Of a stretch of 64,000 nucleotides of DNA, positions 40,389 to 48,078 are shown one piece after another (positions within the stretch are counted from its first letter, which is position 1; every line of letters starts with the position of its first letter). This stretch comes from Micromonospora sp. NBC_01796 (GTDB taxonomy: Bacteria > Actinomycetota > Actinomycetes > Mycobacteriales > Micromonosporaceae). A program made the position numbers and the translations under genes. The notes beneath the pieces are model-generated. The model was not told where the DNA came from, searched no databases, and saw nothing but the letters and a program-made list of their open reading frames with translations. Where the stretch lies: assembly GCF_035917455.1 (NCBI RefSeq), contig NZ_CP109078.1, positions 3,596,001 to 3,660,000 of the forward strand. Reading direction: 5' to 3'.

Positions 40389-41567
40389 ATGGCCCGTACC
40401 ACGATCGGGATCGTGCTCAACGGCGTGACCGGCCGGATGGGCTACCGGCAGCACCTGGTCCGATCACTGCTCGCGATCCGCGAACAGGGCGGGCTGCCGC
40501 TGCGCGACGGCAACCGGCTCTGGCCCGAACTCGTGCTGGTCGGCCGCAGCGAGTCCAAGCTCCGGGAGATCGCCGAGCGGCACGGCCTGACCGAGTGGAC
40601 CACCGACCTGACCGCGGCCCTGGCCCGGCCGGACGTGCAGATCTACTTCGACTCACAGGTCACCGCCCAGCGGGAGAAGGCGCTCCGGCTCGCGATCGAG
40701 GCCGGCAAGCACATCTACACCGAGAAGCCGACCGCCGAGGACCTCTCCGGCGCGGTCGAGCTGGCCCGGCTCGCCGATGCCGCCGGCATCAAGCACGGCG
40801 TGGTCCAGGACAAACTCTTCCTGCCCGGCCTGCGCAAGCTCGACCGGCTGGTCAAGGGCGGTTTCTTCGGCCGGATCCTCTCCATCCGCGGCGAGTTCGG
40901 CTACTGGGTCTTCGAGGGCGACTGGCAGCCGGCGCAGCGTCCGTCCTGGAACTACCGGGCGGCCGACGGCGGCGGCATCGTGGTGGACATGTTCCCGCAC
41001 TGGCACTACGTCCTGGAGCAGATCTTCGGCCAGGTCAGCGCGGTGACGGCACACGCGACCACGCACATCCCGACGCGCTGGGACGAGGCCGGCGAGCCGT
41101 ACGACGCGACCGCCGACGACGCCGCGTACGGGATCTTCGAGATCAACCGGCCGGGACAGGCGACCCCGATCGTGGCCCAGATCAACTCGTCCTGGGGCGT
41201 CCGGGTCTACCGCGACGAGCTGGTCGAGTTCCAGGTCGACGGTACCGAGGGCAGCGCCGTGGCCGGGCTGCGCAACTGCCGGATCCAGCACCGGGCGACC
41301 ACCCCGAAGCCGGTGTGGAACCCGGACCTGCCGGCCACCGAGGACTTCCGGTCCCAGTGGCAGGTGGTGCCGGACAACGAGGAGTTCGACAACGGCTTCA
41401 AGGCGCAGTGGGAGCTGTTCCTGCGGCACGTGGTCGAGGACGAGCCGTACACCTGGGACCTGTGGGCCGGCGCGCGTGGCGTCCAGCTCGCGGAGCTGGG
41501 GCTGCGGTCGGCCCGTGACGGCGTACGGATCGAGATCCCCGAGCTGACCGGCGAGCCCGACCGGTGA
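40389..41567 (+). CDS. Gfo/Idh/MocA family oxidoreductase
   Basis: A 392-residue NAD(P)-dependent sugar dehydrogenase-like protein. The Rossmann motif GIVLNGVTGRMGYRQHL departs from GxGxxG. The domain continues with VQIYFDSQVTAQREKAL, EAGKHIYTEKPTAED (the EKP motif with its catalytic Lys) and a C-terminal substrate domain with SWNYRAADGGGIVVDMFPHWHYVLE, where the conserved Asp and His are expected. The SD TGAGGAGG precedes the ATG. The next gene overlaps it by 4 bp. With a LacI regulator and an isomerase partner, it likely oxidises a sugar or glycoside. Confidence 0.88.
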   Translation: MARTTIGIVLNGVTGRMGYRQHLVRSLLAIREQGGLPLRDGNRLWPELVLVGRSESKLREIAERHGLTEWTTDLTAALARPDVQIYFDSQVTAQREKALRLAIEAGKHIYTEKPTAEDLSGAVELARLADAAGIKHGVVQDKLFLPGLRKLDRLVKGGFFGRILSIRGEFGYWVFEGDWQPAQRPSWNYRAADGGGIVVDMFPHWHYVLEQIFGQVSAVTAHATTHIPTRWDEAGEPYDATADDAAYGIFEINRPGQATPIVAQINSSWGVRVYRDELVEFQVDGTEGSAVAGLRNCRIQHRATTPKPVWNPDLPATEDFRSQWQVVPDNEEFDNGFKAQWELFLRHVVEDEPYTWDLWAGARGVQLAELGLRSARDGVRIEIPELTGEPDR

Positions 41568-42382
41568 GCGAGTCCGCGCGCGACCGGTTCTCGCTCAACC
41601 AGGCGACCACCAAGTACTGGCCGATGGAGGACCTCGTCGCCGGCTGCGTCGACGCCGGGGTCACCCAGGTCGGCCTCTGGCGCGAGGAAACCCAGGCCTA
41701 CGGCGTGGCGAAGACCTCGGCGCTGGTTCGGGGCGCCGGGCTCGCGGTGACCTCACTGTGCCGCGGCGGTTTCTTCAACACCCCCGACTGGTACGACGAG
41801 AACCGGCGGGCGATCGACGAGGCCGCTGCGCTGGGCGCCCCGGTGCTGGTGCTGGTCTCCGGCGGACTGCCCGAGGGCAGCCGGGACCTGGACGGGGCAC
41901 GGGCGCACGTCAGCGACTCGATCGGCGAGCTGGTGCCGTACGCGCTCGACGCCGGGGTTCGACTGGCGATCGAGCCGCTGCACCCGATGTTCTGTTCCGA
42001 CCGTTGTGTGGTGGCCAGTCTCGGGCAGGCGCTCGACCTGGCCGCGCCCCATCCGGCCGAGGCGGTCGGTGTGGTGGTCGACACGTACCACCTGTGGTGG
42101 GACGACCAGGTGTGGACGCAGATCGACCGGGCCGGTCGGGAGGGGCGGATCGCCTGCTTCCAGCTCGCCGACTGGATCACCCCGCTGCCGGAGGGGGTGC
42201 TGCTCGGGCGCGGTCTGCCCGGTGAGGGCTGCGTCGACCTGCGCCGGTTCCGGGAGGCGGTGGACGCGACCGGTTTCACCGGGCCGATCGAGGTCGAGGT
42301 GTTCCACGCCGGGGTGTGGGCACGTCCGGGCCGGGAGGTGCTGGACGCGACGCTCTCCGGTTACCTGACGGCCGTCGGATAG
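41564..42382 (+). CDS. Sugar phosphate isomerase/epimerase-like TIM-barrel protein
   Basis: A 272-residue xylose-isomerase-like TIM barrel (AP endonuclease 2 superfamily). Metal ligands are suggested by LAIEPLHPMFCSDRC (Glu), VVVDTYHLWWDD (Asp, His), CFQLADWITP and IEVEVFHAG (Glu). The GTG start overlaps the dehydrogenase stop (GTGA), so the two are translationally coupled. Such Gfo/Idh plus isomerase-like pairs occur in 3-keto-glycoside cleavage and inositol-like catabolism; the exact substrate is not evident. Confidence 0.87.
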   Translation: MSESARDRFSLNQATTKYWPMEDLVAGCVDAGVTQVGLWREETQAYGVAKTSALVRGAGLAVTSLCRGGFFNTPDWYDENRRAIDEAAALGAPVLVLVSGGLPEGSRDLDGARAHVSDSIGELVPYALDAGVRLAIEPLHPMFCSDRCVVASLGQALDLAAPHPAEAVGVVVDTYHLWWDDQVWTQIDRAGREGRIACFQLADWITPLPEGVLLGRGLPGEGCVDLRRFREAVDATGFTGPIEVEVFHAGVWARPGREVLDATLSGYLTAVG

Positions 42383-42466
42383 GACCGGTCTCGCTCCGCT
42401 CGCGGCCGGGCATGATCGTCGCGACATGACCTGGCCCGAGCCGGCGCGGCGGAGGAGGATGGACGC

Positions 42467-42871
42467 ATGGACCGGTCCACCTTCGTGTACGACGGCGACT
42501 GCGCGTTCTGCACCACGTGTGCGGAGTTCGTCAGTCGTCGCATCCCGACCCGCGCCCGGGTGCTGCCGTGGCAGTTCACCGATATCGACGCGCTCGGCCT
42601 GACCGTCGCGGAGTGCGATGCCGCCGTCCAGTGGGTTGGCGCGGACGGTGTCCGGGCGGCCGGTCCCGATGCCATCGCCCGGCTGCTCGGTGACAGCCGG
42701 CCGGTGTGGCGGGTGTTGGGCCGGCTGCTCCGCCTCCCCCCGGTACGCGCGCTCGCCTGGCCCGCGTACCGCTGGGTGGCCCGCAACCGCCACCGGATGC
42801 CCGGCGGCACAGCCGCCTGCTCCCTGCCCCAGGCCGTCCGCGAGGAGCGCTACGGCCCCACCCCCCGCTGA
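42467..42871 (+). CDS. DCC family thiol-disulfide protein (DUF393)
   Basis: A 134-residue protein with the DCC signature YDGDCAFCTTC (Asp and two Cys in DxxCxxC) near residue 10, then the conserved LPWQFTDIDALGLT, AVQWVGADGVRAAGPDAIARLL and a C-terminal HRMPGGTAAC. The family adopts a thioredoxin-like arrangement and is thought to be redox active, but its role is unknown. It stands after the isomerase gene by 85 bp and converges on thioredoxin, an interesting redox neighbour. The SD GGAGGAGG precedes the ATG. Confidence 0.87.
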   Translation: MDRSTFVYDGDCAFCTTCAEFVSRRIPTRARVLPWQFTDIDALGLTVAECDAAVQWVGADGVRAAGPDAIARLLGDSRPVWRVLGRLLRLPPVRALAWPAYRWVARNRHRMPGGTAACSLPQAVREERYGPTPR

Positions 42872-42886
42872 CCCCGCGAAACGCGA

Positions 42887-42916
42887 CCGGCCGGACACCG
42901 TGGGGTGTCCGGCCGG
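42887..42916. terminator. Bidirectional terminator between DCC and thioredoxin genes
   Basis: A perfect 13-bp stem CCGGCCGGACACC/GGTGTCCGGCCGG with a GTGG tetraloop. Confidence 0.85.
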
Positions 42917-42968
42917 GATGCGGATGGTGCCGGGGCGGGACGGCGCTCCGCCGACCCTGGTCGCCCGG

Positions 42969-43331
42969 TCAGTGCTCGTGGTCGGCGAGCTGCTTGCGTA
43001 CGTCCTCCATGTCGAGCTGCTGGACCTGCTCGATCAGCGACTCCAGCGCGGTCTCGGGGAGCGCGCCGGGCTGGGAGAAGACGATCACGCCATCCCGGAC
43101 CGCCATGATCGTCGGGATCGAGCGGATCTCGAACTTGGCGGCGATCTCCTGCTGGGCCTCGGTGTCCACCTTGCCGAAGACCACGTCCGGGTGCTTCTCG
43201 GACGAGTTCTCGTAGACCGGGGCGAACCGCTTACAGGGGCCACACCAATCTGCCCAGAAGTCCACCAGAACGGTGCCCTCCGAGCTGGTCACCTCGTCGA
43301 AGTTGGCTGAAGTCAGCTCAACGGTCGCCAT
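42969..43331 (-). CDS. trxA: Thioredoxin
   Basis: A 120-residue cytosolic thioredoxin. The active site is WCGPCK (C30, C33), with the conserved cis-Pro in IRSIPTIMAV and the buried Asp in VLVDFWADW. A short helical C-terminal extension (VQQLDMEDVRKQLADHEH) goes beyond the classic fold of ~105 residues and is seen in some actinobacterial thioredoxins. It is monocistronic, with a long 5' region upstream. Confidence 0.92.
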   Translation of the reverse strand: MATVELTSANFDEVTSSEGTVLVDFWADWCGPCKRFAPVYENSSEKHPDVVFGKVDTEAQQEIAAKFEIRSIPTIMAVRDGVIVFSQPGALPETALESLIEQVQQLDMEDVRKQLADHEH

Positions 43332-43936
43332 TGAACTCTCCGTTCACGGGTTGAGACCTACGACTGCAAGAACCTGTTCACCCGTACTGGAATTCCCGGT
43401 ACCCCCGTGGCGAAACGCCCAGCGTGGCCAGGGTCACCCCGATCCACCCCAGTGAAGAGGACCGATCCGGCCGGTGCGTCCGGTACCGGGCACCATCGAC
43501 GTCGATCGGTCTCTGGTGTTCGCGCGGACCGCGAAATAAAGAAAACTAACTAATTACTAAAAGTGACGGGAGCGCTTCCAGGTCGATCGCCGTCGCGACC
43601 TGCGGTGATCCGACGATCACGCTACTGAGGTGGGGGAATCGTGGCGATGACCATCGGTCACTGCAACATCAACTCTCACGTAAAGTAGTGTTGCGAAAAA
43701 GTAACTGTGACCTCTGTCTCTGTTCTGACTCTTCTGCGTACCGCCGTCGTCGGGCAGAATCTCTCCTATCAGAGCGTGGGCGGCGGGTGCCGGGGAGGGC
43801 CCCGCCGCTCATTGCGTCCGGCTCCGTTTCTGATCCGGGGCCCGACCCTGCCCAACGGCCGAGGTCCGCCGTTTTCTGAGCCGCAAGACTCATACCTCTG
43901 CTCCGGCGGTCATATGCTGGCGCCGGGAGGTCCCCC
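43332..43936. other. 605-bp gene-free region with an orphan sugar-operator-like site
   Basis: No convincing gene is seen on either strand. From 43531 to 43564 the sequence is very AT-rich (GCGAAATAAAGAAAACTAAC, then TAATTACTAAAAGT). It is directly followed by GGGAGCGCTTCC (43568-43579), which resembles the CebR/LacI operator of cellulose and sugar genes. Further on, TAAAGT at 43681 could be a -10. The region contains the promoters for thioredoxin and for the gene at 43937, and perhaps a non-coding RNA or remnants of a lost gene. Confidence 0.55.
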
Positions 43937-44575
43937 ATGAACCACTCCTCGCCGGGTGAGCCGCCGGCCGCCGGTCGCCCGACCGGACGAGCGCCCACCA
44001 TGGCCTACTCCACCGACGAGTGGAAACTGCTCATCCGGCTGCCGGGTCGGGTGCTGGTGGCGGCGACCTCGCCCCAGCCGGCGAGCCCGCGCCACGCGGT
44101 GCTCGAGGGACTGGCCGGCCTGGAGGGCATCGCCGCCGGGCGGGCGTTCGACAGCGACCTGGTCCGGGCCGTGGTCGCCGCCATCTACGCCGAACCCGAC
44201 GACGCGCCGCTGTACGCCGGAGTCCGCCCGCCGGCACCGCCTTCCGCGCCACCTTCTCCTTCCGCTGCGGCCGGCAGACCGTCCCCCGTCCACCCGCCAG
44301 CGCTCGTCACGGAGCCGAACGAGGGGCAGCGGGCCGATCGGCACGACCGGCTGGCCGGGCTGCTGGTCTCCTGCCACGCGGCGGTCGAACTGCTCGGCGA
44401 CCGGGCGGACCCGGCCGACTCGGCGGCGTACCGGCAGTGGGTGCAGTCGGTGGCCGCCCGGGTACGCCAGGCGGCCCACCCGGTGGACCGGCACCTCGGC
44501 ACGGCGGGGGAGTGGCTGCCCGACGGTTCCGGTGGTTTCCTCGGCCGGCTCGGTACCGCGCTGGGCCTGCGCTGA
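43937..44575 (+). CDS. Conserved actinobacterial hypothetical protein
   Basis: A 212-residue protein of unknown function. A short disordered N-terminus leads to a first helical domain (YSTDEWKLLIRLPGRVLVAAT, described with GLAGLEGIAAGRAFDSDLVR, about 24-75), then a Pro/Ala/Ser-rich linker (95-130), then a second helical part (RLAGLLVSCHAAVELLGDRAD; YRQWVQSVAARVRQAAH). The pattern suggests a four-helix-bundle protein split by a linker. The SD GGGAGG lies 6 nt before the ATG. It is followed 53 bp later by the SPOUT methyltransferase gene, possibly one operon. Confidence 0.7.
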   Translation: MNHSSPGEPPAAGRPTGRAPTMAYSTDEWKLLIRLPGRVLVAATSPQPASPRHAVLEGLAGLEGIAAGRAFDSDLVRAVVAAIYAEPDDAPLYAGVRPPAPPSAPPSPSAAAGRPSPVHPPALVTEPNEGQRADRHDRLAGLLVSCHAAVELLGDRADPADSAAYRQWVQSVAARVRQAAHPVDRHLGTAGEWLPDGSGGFLGRLGTALGLR

Positions 44576-44628
44576 GGGCTTCGCCCGGCGGGCCGTACCC
44601 TCTGCAGATCGTGGAAGGTGGGGCCCCG

Positions 44629-45273
44629 GTGGGCGACGAGTCGGAGGTCGGCGTCGGCCCGTGGCGGGGTGACCACCCGACCGATCCCCGGTACGACCCG
44701 GACTTGCTCGCCAACGGCGACCGGCGCAACGTGGTGGACCGCTACCGGTACTGGCGGCAGGAGGCGGTCGTCGCCGACCTGGACCGGCGCCGGCACACCT
44801 TCCACGTGGCGATCGAGAACTGGCAGCACGACTTCAACATCGGCACCGTGGTACGCAACGCCAACGCCTTCCTCGCGGCCGAGGTGCACGTGGTCGGGCG
44901 GCGGCGGTGGAACCGGCGGGGCGCCATGGTGACCGACCGGTACCAGCATGTCCGGCACCACGAGACGATCGAGCAGTTCGTCGACTGGGCGCGCTCGGCC
45001 GACCTTGTGGTGATCGGGATCGACAACCTGCCCGGCTCGCGCCCGTTGGAGACGGTCACCCTGCCGGCCCGGTGCGTACTGATCTTCGGGCAGGAGGGGC
45101 CGGGGCTGTCCGATCCGGCCCGTGCCGCCTGCGACCAACTCTTCTCCATCGCCCAGTACGGGTCGACCCGCTCGATCAACGCCGGGGTGGCCAGCGGGAT
45201 CGCCATGCACGCCTGGGTCCGGGCGCATGCCGCTCCGCCACCGGAAGAGCATTCGTCCGGCTCGCCCGACTGA
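44629..45273 (+). CDS. TrmH family (SPOUT) RNA methyltransferase
   Basis: A 214-residue SPOUT-class 2'-O-ribose methyltransferase for tRNA or rRNA. The three TrmH motifs are visible: motif 1 in NIGTVVRNANAFLAAEVHVV (about residues 69-88), motif 2 LIFGQEGPGLSD and motif 3 SIAQYGSTRSINAGVASGIA. The trefoil-knot C-terminal half is intact and no N-terminal S4 or L30-like substrate domain is present, so it may act on tRNA. The start is at GTG 44629; GTG 44611 is an alternative six codons upstream. Confidence 0.9.
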   Translation: MGDESEVGVGPWRGDHPTDPRYDPDLLANGDRRNVVDRYRYWRQEAVVADLDRRRHTFHVAIENWQHDFNIGTVVRNANAFLAAEVHVVGRRRWNRRGAMVTDRYQHVRHHETIEQFVDWARSADLVVIGIDNLPGSRPLETVTLPARCVLIFGQEGPGLSDPARAACDQLFSIAQYGSTRSINAGVASGIAMHAWVRAHAAPPPEEHSSGSPD

Positions 45274-45350
45274 CCGCCGCTCCGAGGCAAGTTGACCGAA
45301 AAGGCCGGTTCGCTTGACTACGGGGTGCTGCGGCGTGGACTGTAGTTCGT

Positions 45351-46046
45351 GTGAGTCTTGCGGTGAGTTGTCCGAGGTGCGGTGGTGCGGTGGCGCCGCC
45401 GGACCTGATGCACACCGACTGGCGCTGCGCGGACTGCGGCCCGGTGCCACCACTGCACACGGCCGGGCACGTCGGGCCGGAGATCGTGGAGAGCGCGACC
45501 GCCCGGATCAGGGACACGCCCGAGCCGGCCGCTTCCCCGATGCCGCTCTGGTGCCCCTGGCCGTTGCCACCCGGATGGGTGATGACCGGTGCCGTCTGGG
45601 CCGGTGACGATCGTACGGGTGTGCGAGCCACCGCCGTGGCGTGCAGCGGGCCCGCCCCGCTGGGCGGCGGACCGGCCGACCTGGTCCTGGTGGCCGAGGA
45701 ACCCGGCGTCGGTCTCGGCACCCGGTTCGCCGGGATCGCCGGTCTCGACCCCGGCGCGCTGCTCGCCGACGTCATGACCGATGAGCTGCCCGGACACGCC
45801 GAGCACCCACCACATGCGAAGGTCCGGGCCGACGGGCATCCGACTCCACTTTGGTCGGTCAAATCCCCGACAGACCGAAGCGCGCACGTCGGCGAAGCTC
45901 GGGGACGGTGGCTATATGCGATAACCTGGCCGTCGAGCGCGGGCTACCTCCTCGCGGAAGATGTCGTGCTGCACGACTTGACCGAGTGGTTGCCGCCCGA
46001 GCTGGTGTACGGCGCGCCATCTCCGTACCTGCACGGTCTGGTCTAG
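45351..46046 (+). CDS. DUF6758-like zinc-ribbon protein
   Basis: A 231-residue actinobacterial protein. Its N-terminal zinc ribbon CPRCGG-x12-CADCG (residues 7-32) is followed by a conserved domain with LWCPWPLPPGWVMTGAVWAGD, a Gly-rich loop (GVGLGTRFAGIAGLDPG), and a C-terminal phrase WLYAITWPSSAGYLLAEDVV and VLHDLTEWLPPELV. No membrane segments are present. I recall this as a family of unknown function common in actinobacteria. The GTG start at 45351 begins MSLAVSCPRCG. Confidence 0.75.
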   Translation: MSLAVSCPRCGGAVAPPDLMHTDWRCADCGPVPPLHTAGHVGPEIVESATARIRDTPEPAASPMPLWCPWPLPPGWVMTGAVWAGDDRTGVRATAVACSGPAPLGGGPADLVLVAEEPGVGLGTRFAGIAGLDPGALLADVMTDELPGHAEHPPHAKVRADGHPTPLWSVKSPTDRSAHVGEARGRWLYAITWPSSAGYLLAEDVVLHDLTEWLPPELVYGAPSPYLHGLV

Positions 46047-46167
46047 ACGACCATCCCGGGCCGGGCCGAAAATGGCACAAACTTGGAATTCACGGTACGA
46101 CACCTGACTGATACGCTACGTGCTGTTGCGGTGACGCCACTCGGCGCCGATGAGGGGATGGCCCGTC

Positions 46168-46326
46168 ATGGTCAAGAAGGTCCTCACCTGGGGCGGAATC
46201 GCCTTCCTAATTTTCTTCATCGCGTTCCGACCTGACTCGGCCGCCGACGTCTTCAAGTCGTTGGGCGGCGGCGTCATGGATATCGCGCAGGGCTTCAGCG
46301 ACTTCTTCGCCAGCCTCTTCGCGTAG
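46168..46326 (+). CDS. 52-residue single-pass membrane protein
   Basis: A small protein too short for most ORF cut-offs: MVKKVLTWGGIAFLIFFIAF at the N-terminus (Lys-Lys then one hydrophobic helix, residues 7-21), RPDSAADVFKSLGGGVMD, and an amphipathic end IAQGFSDFFASLFA. An AGGGG SD lies 8-10 nt upstream of the ATG. The stop codon is 6 bp before the start of the PH-domain gene, so it is probably its operon partner. It may regulate or anchor that membrane protein (inference). Confidence 0.72.
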   Translation: MVKKVLTWGGIAFLIFFIAFRPDSAADVFKSLGGGVMDIAQGFSDFFASLFA

Positions 46327-46332
46327 CCGGGC

Positions 46333-47208
46333 ATGGGCAATCCGTCCGGGCCACCCCCCGACCCCGACGATGCCGAACGCTGGCGTCGCGAGCGGGACAC
46401 CGAGCCGATTCCCCGGGTCCGACCCGACGACGATCTCGGCGACGGCTCACCCTACGCGGGCAGTCCCTCCTATCCGGATGGACCGCCCTACCCGGAGGGT
46501 CCCGGTTACGACGACGAGTCACGCTCCGGCAGAAACTGGGAGCGTGACCCGGACGCCGGCTACCGGCCACCGGACATCTCCGAAGAGGAGCTGGCCGGAC
46601 TCCGGGTGGACGCCTCGGGCATGCCGCTCGGCCCGCGTCGGGTGCTGCCACTCGAGGACGAGCCCACCGCGCTGGTCGCGCGCTACCTCTTCCCCACCGA
46701 GCGCTACCGGGGCGAGTGGAAGCGACACAAGATCTATCTGGCCACGCCGGTACTGATCGGGCTCGCCGCCACCTTCGTCCTCGGTTATCTCTCCGGCTTC
46801 CTGGCCGGGCAGCAGATCGCCGGGCTCACCCTGGTCGCGGCGCTGATCTGGCTCGGGGTCATGGGGTACGTGGCGTGGAAGGTCGCGGACTGGTTCTTCG
46901 ACCGCTTCATCCTGACCAACAAGCGGGTGATGGTGGTCAACGGGATCATCACCCGGCGGGTCGCGATGATGCCCCTGGCCCGGGTCACCGACATGAAGTA
47001 CGAGCAGTCGCCGCTGGGTCGGACCCTGAACTACGGCACCTTCGTGCTGGAGTCGGCCGGTCAGGACCAGGCGTTGCGCGAGGTCAAGTACCTGCCCAAC
47101 CCGAACGAGCTCTACCTGCGTGTGGTCGAGGAGATGTACGAGCCGCAGGCAGTGGAGGCGCGGCTCGGCAAGGAAGCCGACGAGGCCAAGGCCGACGACG
47201 GGGCGTAA
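46333..47208 (+). CDS. PH (DUF304) domain-containing membrane protein
   Basis: A 291-residue protein. A ~110-residue charged, Pro-rich cytosolic N-terminus (PYAGSPSYPDGPPYPEGPGYD repeats of Pro and Tyr, about 38-55) is followed by two membrane helices (about 137-157 and 162-182). A bacterial PH-like domain (FILTNKRVMVVNGIITRRVA; MPLARVTDMKYEQSPLG; GTFVLESAGQDQ) and a short acidic tail complete it. bPH2 domains of this type occur in stress-related membrane complexes. It follows the 52-residue membrane protein by 6 bp. Confidence 0.86.
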   Translation: MGNPSGPPPDPDDAERWRRERDTEPIPRVRPDDDLGDGSPYAGSPSYPDGPPYPEGPGYDDESRSGRNWERDPDAGYRPPDISEEELAGLRVDASGMPLGPRRVLPLEDEPTALVARYLFPTERYRGEWKRHKIYLATPVLIGLAATFVLGYLSGFLAGQQIAGLTLVAALIWLGVMGYVAWKVADWFFDRFILTNKRVMVVNGIITRRVAMMPLARVTDMKYEQSPLGRTLNYGTFVLESAGQDQALREVKYLPNPNELYLRVVEEMYEPQAVEARLGKEADEAKADDGA

Positions 47209-47232
47209 CTCAGAGCGGTCAATCGCTTACGG

Positions 47233-47278
47233 CGGGTGCGGGACTTTCCAACCGAAAATCGGAGGGAACCCGCACCCG
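47233..47278 (+). terminator. Hairpin after the PH-domain gene
   Basis: CGGGTGCGGG (47233-47242) and CCCGCACCCG (47269-47278) are perfectly complementary over 10 bp with a 26-nt loop, 24 bp after the stop codon. The long loop makes a regulatory leader element for the sigma gene an alternative. Confidence 0.45.
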
Positions 47279-47346
47279 ATCGCCGTCGACCCGATGCCCT
47301 CGGCTGTGACAGCCTGACGGTTGGTACAGCTTCGGGGAGGCGACAG

Positions 47347-48078
47347 GTGGCGGCCAGGTCAGACCTGGAAGAGGAGTTCCGCGAGTTCGTCGCGGCCCGA
47401 TCCGCCGCCCTGCTGCGTACCGCGTATCTGCTGGCGGGGGACTGGGCGACCGCCGAGGACCTGTTGCAGACCGCGTTGACCAAGACGTACCTGGCCTGGA
47501 AGCGGCTCGGGGAGATCGAAGCGGTCGAGCCGTACGCCCGTCGGGTGCTGGTCAACACCGCGACGAGCTGGTGGCGGCGGCGCTGGCACGGCGAGCGCCC
47601 GACCGAGGTGCTGCCCGAGCGGCCGGCCCCGGACCAGATCGAGGAGCAGCTCGAACGGGACGCCCTCTGGCGGCACGTACGGACCCTCCCGGCCCGGCAG
47701 CGGGCGGTCCTGGTGCTCCGTTTCTACGAGGACATGACCGAGGCGCAGACCGCCGCGATGCTCAACATCTCGCCCGGCACGGTGAAGAGTCAGACCTTCC
47801 GGGCGCTCAACACGCTGCGCCGGCGACTCGGTGCGGAAGCCGGAGCGGAGGCGGCACTCGGCACGGAAGCGGCGATCACCGCCCGTACCGCTGCCGCCGG
47901 ACCGGACGCGGCCCGGACCGACCCGCAGCCGCCCGCCGCGCGGTCCGAGGCGCCCGCACCCGCGCCGCGCCGGGTGCCGGCCGTGCCGCGCACCGCACCG
48001 GCGGCCCGACTGCCGGTGCCGGCGGTTCCGGGTGCCTCGGCACCGGCGGGCCCGGCGGCCCGGGCGGAGGGTCGATGA
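47347..48078 (+). CDS. SigE-family ECF RNA polymerase sigma factor
   Basis: A 243-residue extracytoplasmic-function sigma factor. Region 2 runs from about residue 10 to 80 (FREFVAARSAALLRTAYLLAG, EDLLQTALTKTYLAWKRL, YARRVLVNTATSWWRRRW) and region 4 from about 105 to 160 (LPARQRAVLVLRFYEDMTEAQ, ISPGTVKSQTFRALNTLR, quoted in parts). This SigE family (distinct from mycobacterial SigE) is common in actinobacteria. A ~75-residue Ala/Pro-rich C-terminal tail is unusual. The GTG follows GGGGAGGCGAC. Its TGA overlaps the ATG of the next gene. Confidence 0.9.
   Translation: MAARSDLEEEFREFVAARSAALLRTAYLLAGDWATAEDLLQTALTKTYLAWKRLGEIEAVEPYARRVLVNTATSWWRRRWHGERPTEVLPERPAPDQIEEQLERDALWRHVRTLPARQRAVLVLRFYEDMTEAQTAAMLNISPGTVKSQTFRALNTLRRRLGAEAGAEAALGTEAAITARTAAAGPDAARTDPQPPAARSEAPAPAPRRVPAVPRTAPAARLPVPAVPGASAPAGPAARAEGR

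Noticed and set aside
43669-44001. Minus-strand frame of 110 codons in the 605-bp gap
   Set aside because: It is Arg-rich shadow composition, has no SD, and overlaps the start of a plausible plus-strand gene.
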